This document shows, one piece after another, positions 63,749-64,000 of a DNA stretch of 64,000 bases. Position numbers and translations under genes: made by a program. The stretch spans positions 58,652,764-58,716,763 of the forward strand of contig NW_019211455.1 in the NCBI RefSeq assembly GCF_002443255.2. The letters are read 5' to 3'. A model generated the notes under the pieces. That model had not been told where the DNA came from. It ran no database searches and worked only from the letters and a program-made list of their open reading frames with translations. The stretch comes from Varroa destructor. Its lineage: Eukaryota > Arthropoda > Arachnida > Mesostigmata > Varroidae. Each line of letters starts with the position of its first letter. The first letter of the stretch is position 1.

Positions 63749-63897
63749 CACAGATAGGATTAGTAAACTGTCTTTTATTGACACGTAAAATTTCTAAACG
63801 ACGCAGAGATGTAGAACGTTTAAAAAGATCGTCGAGCCCAAATAATTTATATGTGTGCAGACACAAAGTGGCATAATTGGCGCGGTTTGCAGTGCAA
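63749..63897 (-). CDS. possible exon truncated by assembly gap
   Basis: Minus-strand frame open from a pyrimidine-rich acceptor (CGGTGTAG, near 63898) to the gap edge. It reads CSFCTANRANYATLCLH, which has C2H2-finger spacing for the first three ligands (C-x2-C-x12-H) but no second histidine, followed by LFKRSTSLRRLEILRVN. It could be a degenerate finger or chance. It might belong with the exon at 63282. Confidence 0.18.
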
Positions 63898-64000
63898 AAG
63901 CTACACCGCAGAGAAATATAGAAGCGCAGTGTTTAGAACGTAAAGTCTAGGTTTCCAACCAGTCTGCGTCCAACGAGAAAGCGTCCTTCGACGTCCGGTC

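Noticed and set aside
1..64000. tRNA, rRNA, CRISPR arrays, bacterial operons or riboswitches
   Set aside because: I saw no paired A/B boxes, rRNA-like blocks, regularly spaced repeats or bacterial signals; the sequence is eukaryotic. A covariance-model scan would be decisive.

Overview
The window is animal nuclear DNA. It is AT-rich with scattered GC/CpG-richer patches, short exons with GT-AG introns, microsatellites, decayed non-LTR retrotransposons, a TA-flanked MITE and a 100-N assembly gap. The one well-identified protein reads as an arthropod sequence; a mite or tick would fit, but that is an inference from general character and is weak. There is no sign of bacterial gene organisation.

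The only confidently identified gene lies on the minus strand at 42753-46818. I reconstructed it from seven exons: a TMEM55/PIP4P family protein (late-endosomal/lysosomal 'phosphatidylinositol-4,5-bisphosphate 4-phosphatase'), 283 residues, with every splice junction in frame. It carries an N-terminal dileucine sorting signal, paired CxxC motifs, the CX5R motif and two C-terminal membrane segments.

Around it are weaker gene pieces. A probable secreted cysteine-rich protein lies on the plus strand at 62019-62351: a signal-peptide exon, a 111-base intron with a textbook acceptor, and an exon with a Ly6/uPAR-like CxxC start. A second exon with a similar CxxC opening is on the minus strand near 36.5 kb. 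Probable first coding exons are at 58612-58713 (minus) and 22073-22149 (plus, behind a long GC-rich leader). A possible last exon is at 63282-63396 (minus). Several short ORFs with signal-peptide-like starts are too ambiguous to call genes.

Mobile DNA: a decayed R1-like LINE reverse transcriptase (minus, about 52.83-55.02 kb), another LINE-like relic (minus, about 58.9-60.65 kb), a mariner-like fragment near 25.3 kb, and a MITE with long inverted repeats at 55763-55984. Perfect stem-loops occur at 33897-33950 and, inside the LINE, at 54201-54254. Most of 1-22 kb, 27-36 kb, 37-42 kb and 47-52 kb shows no gene I can support.
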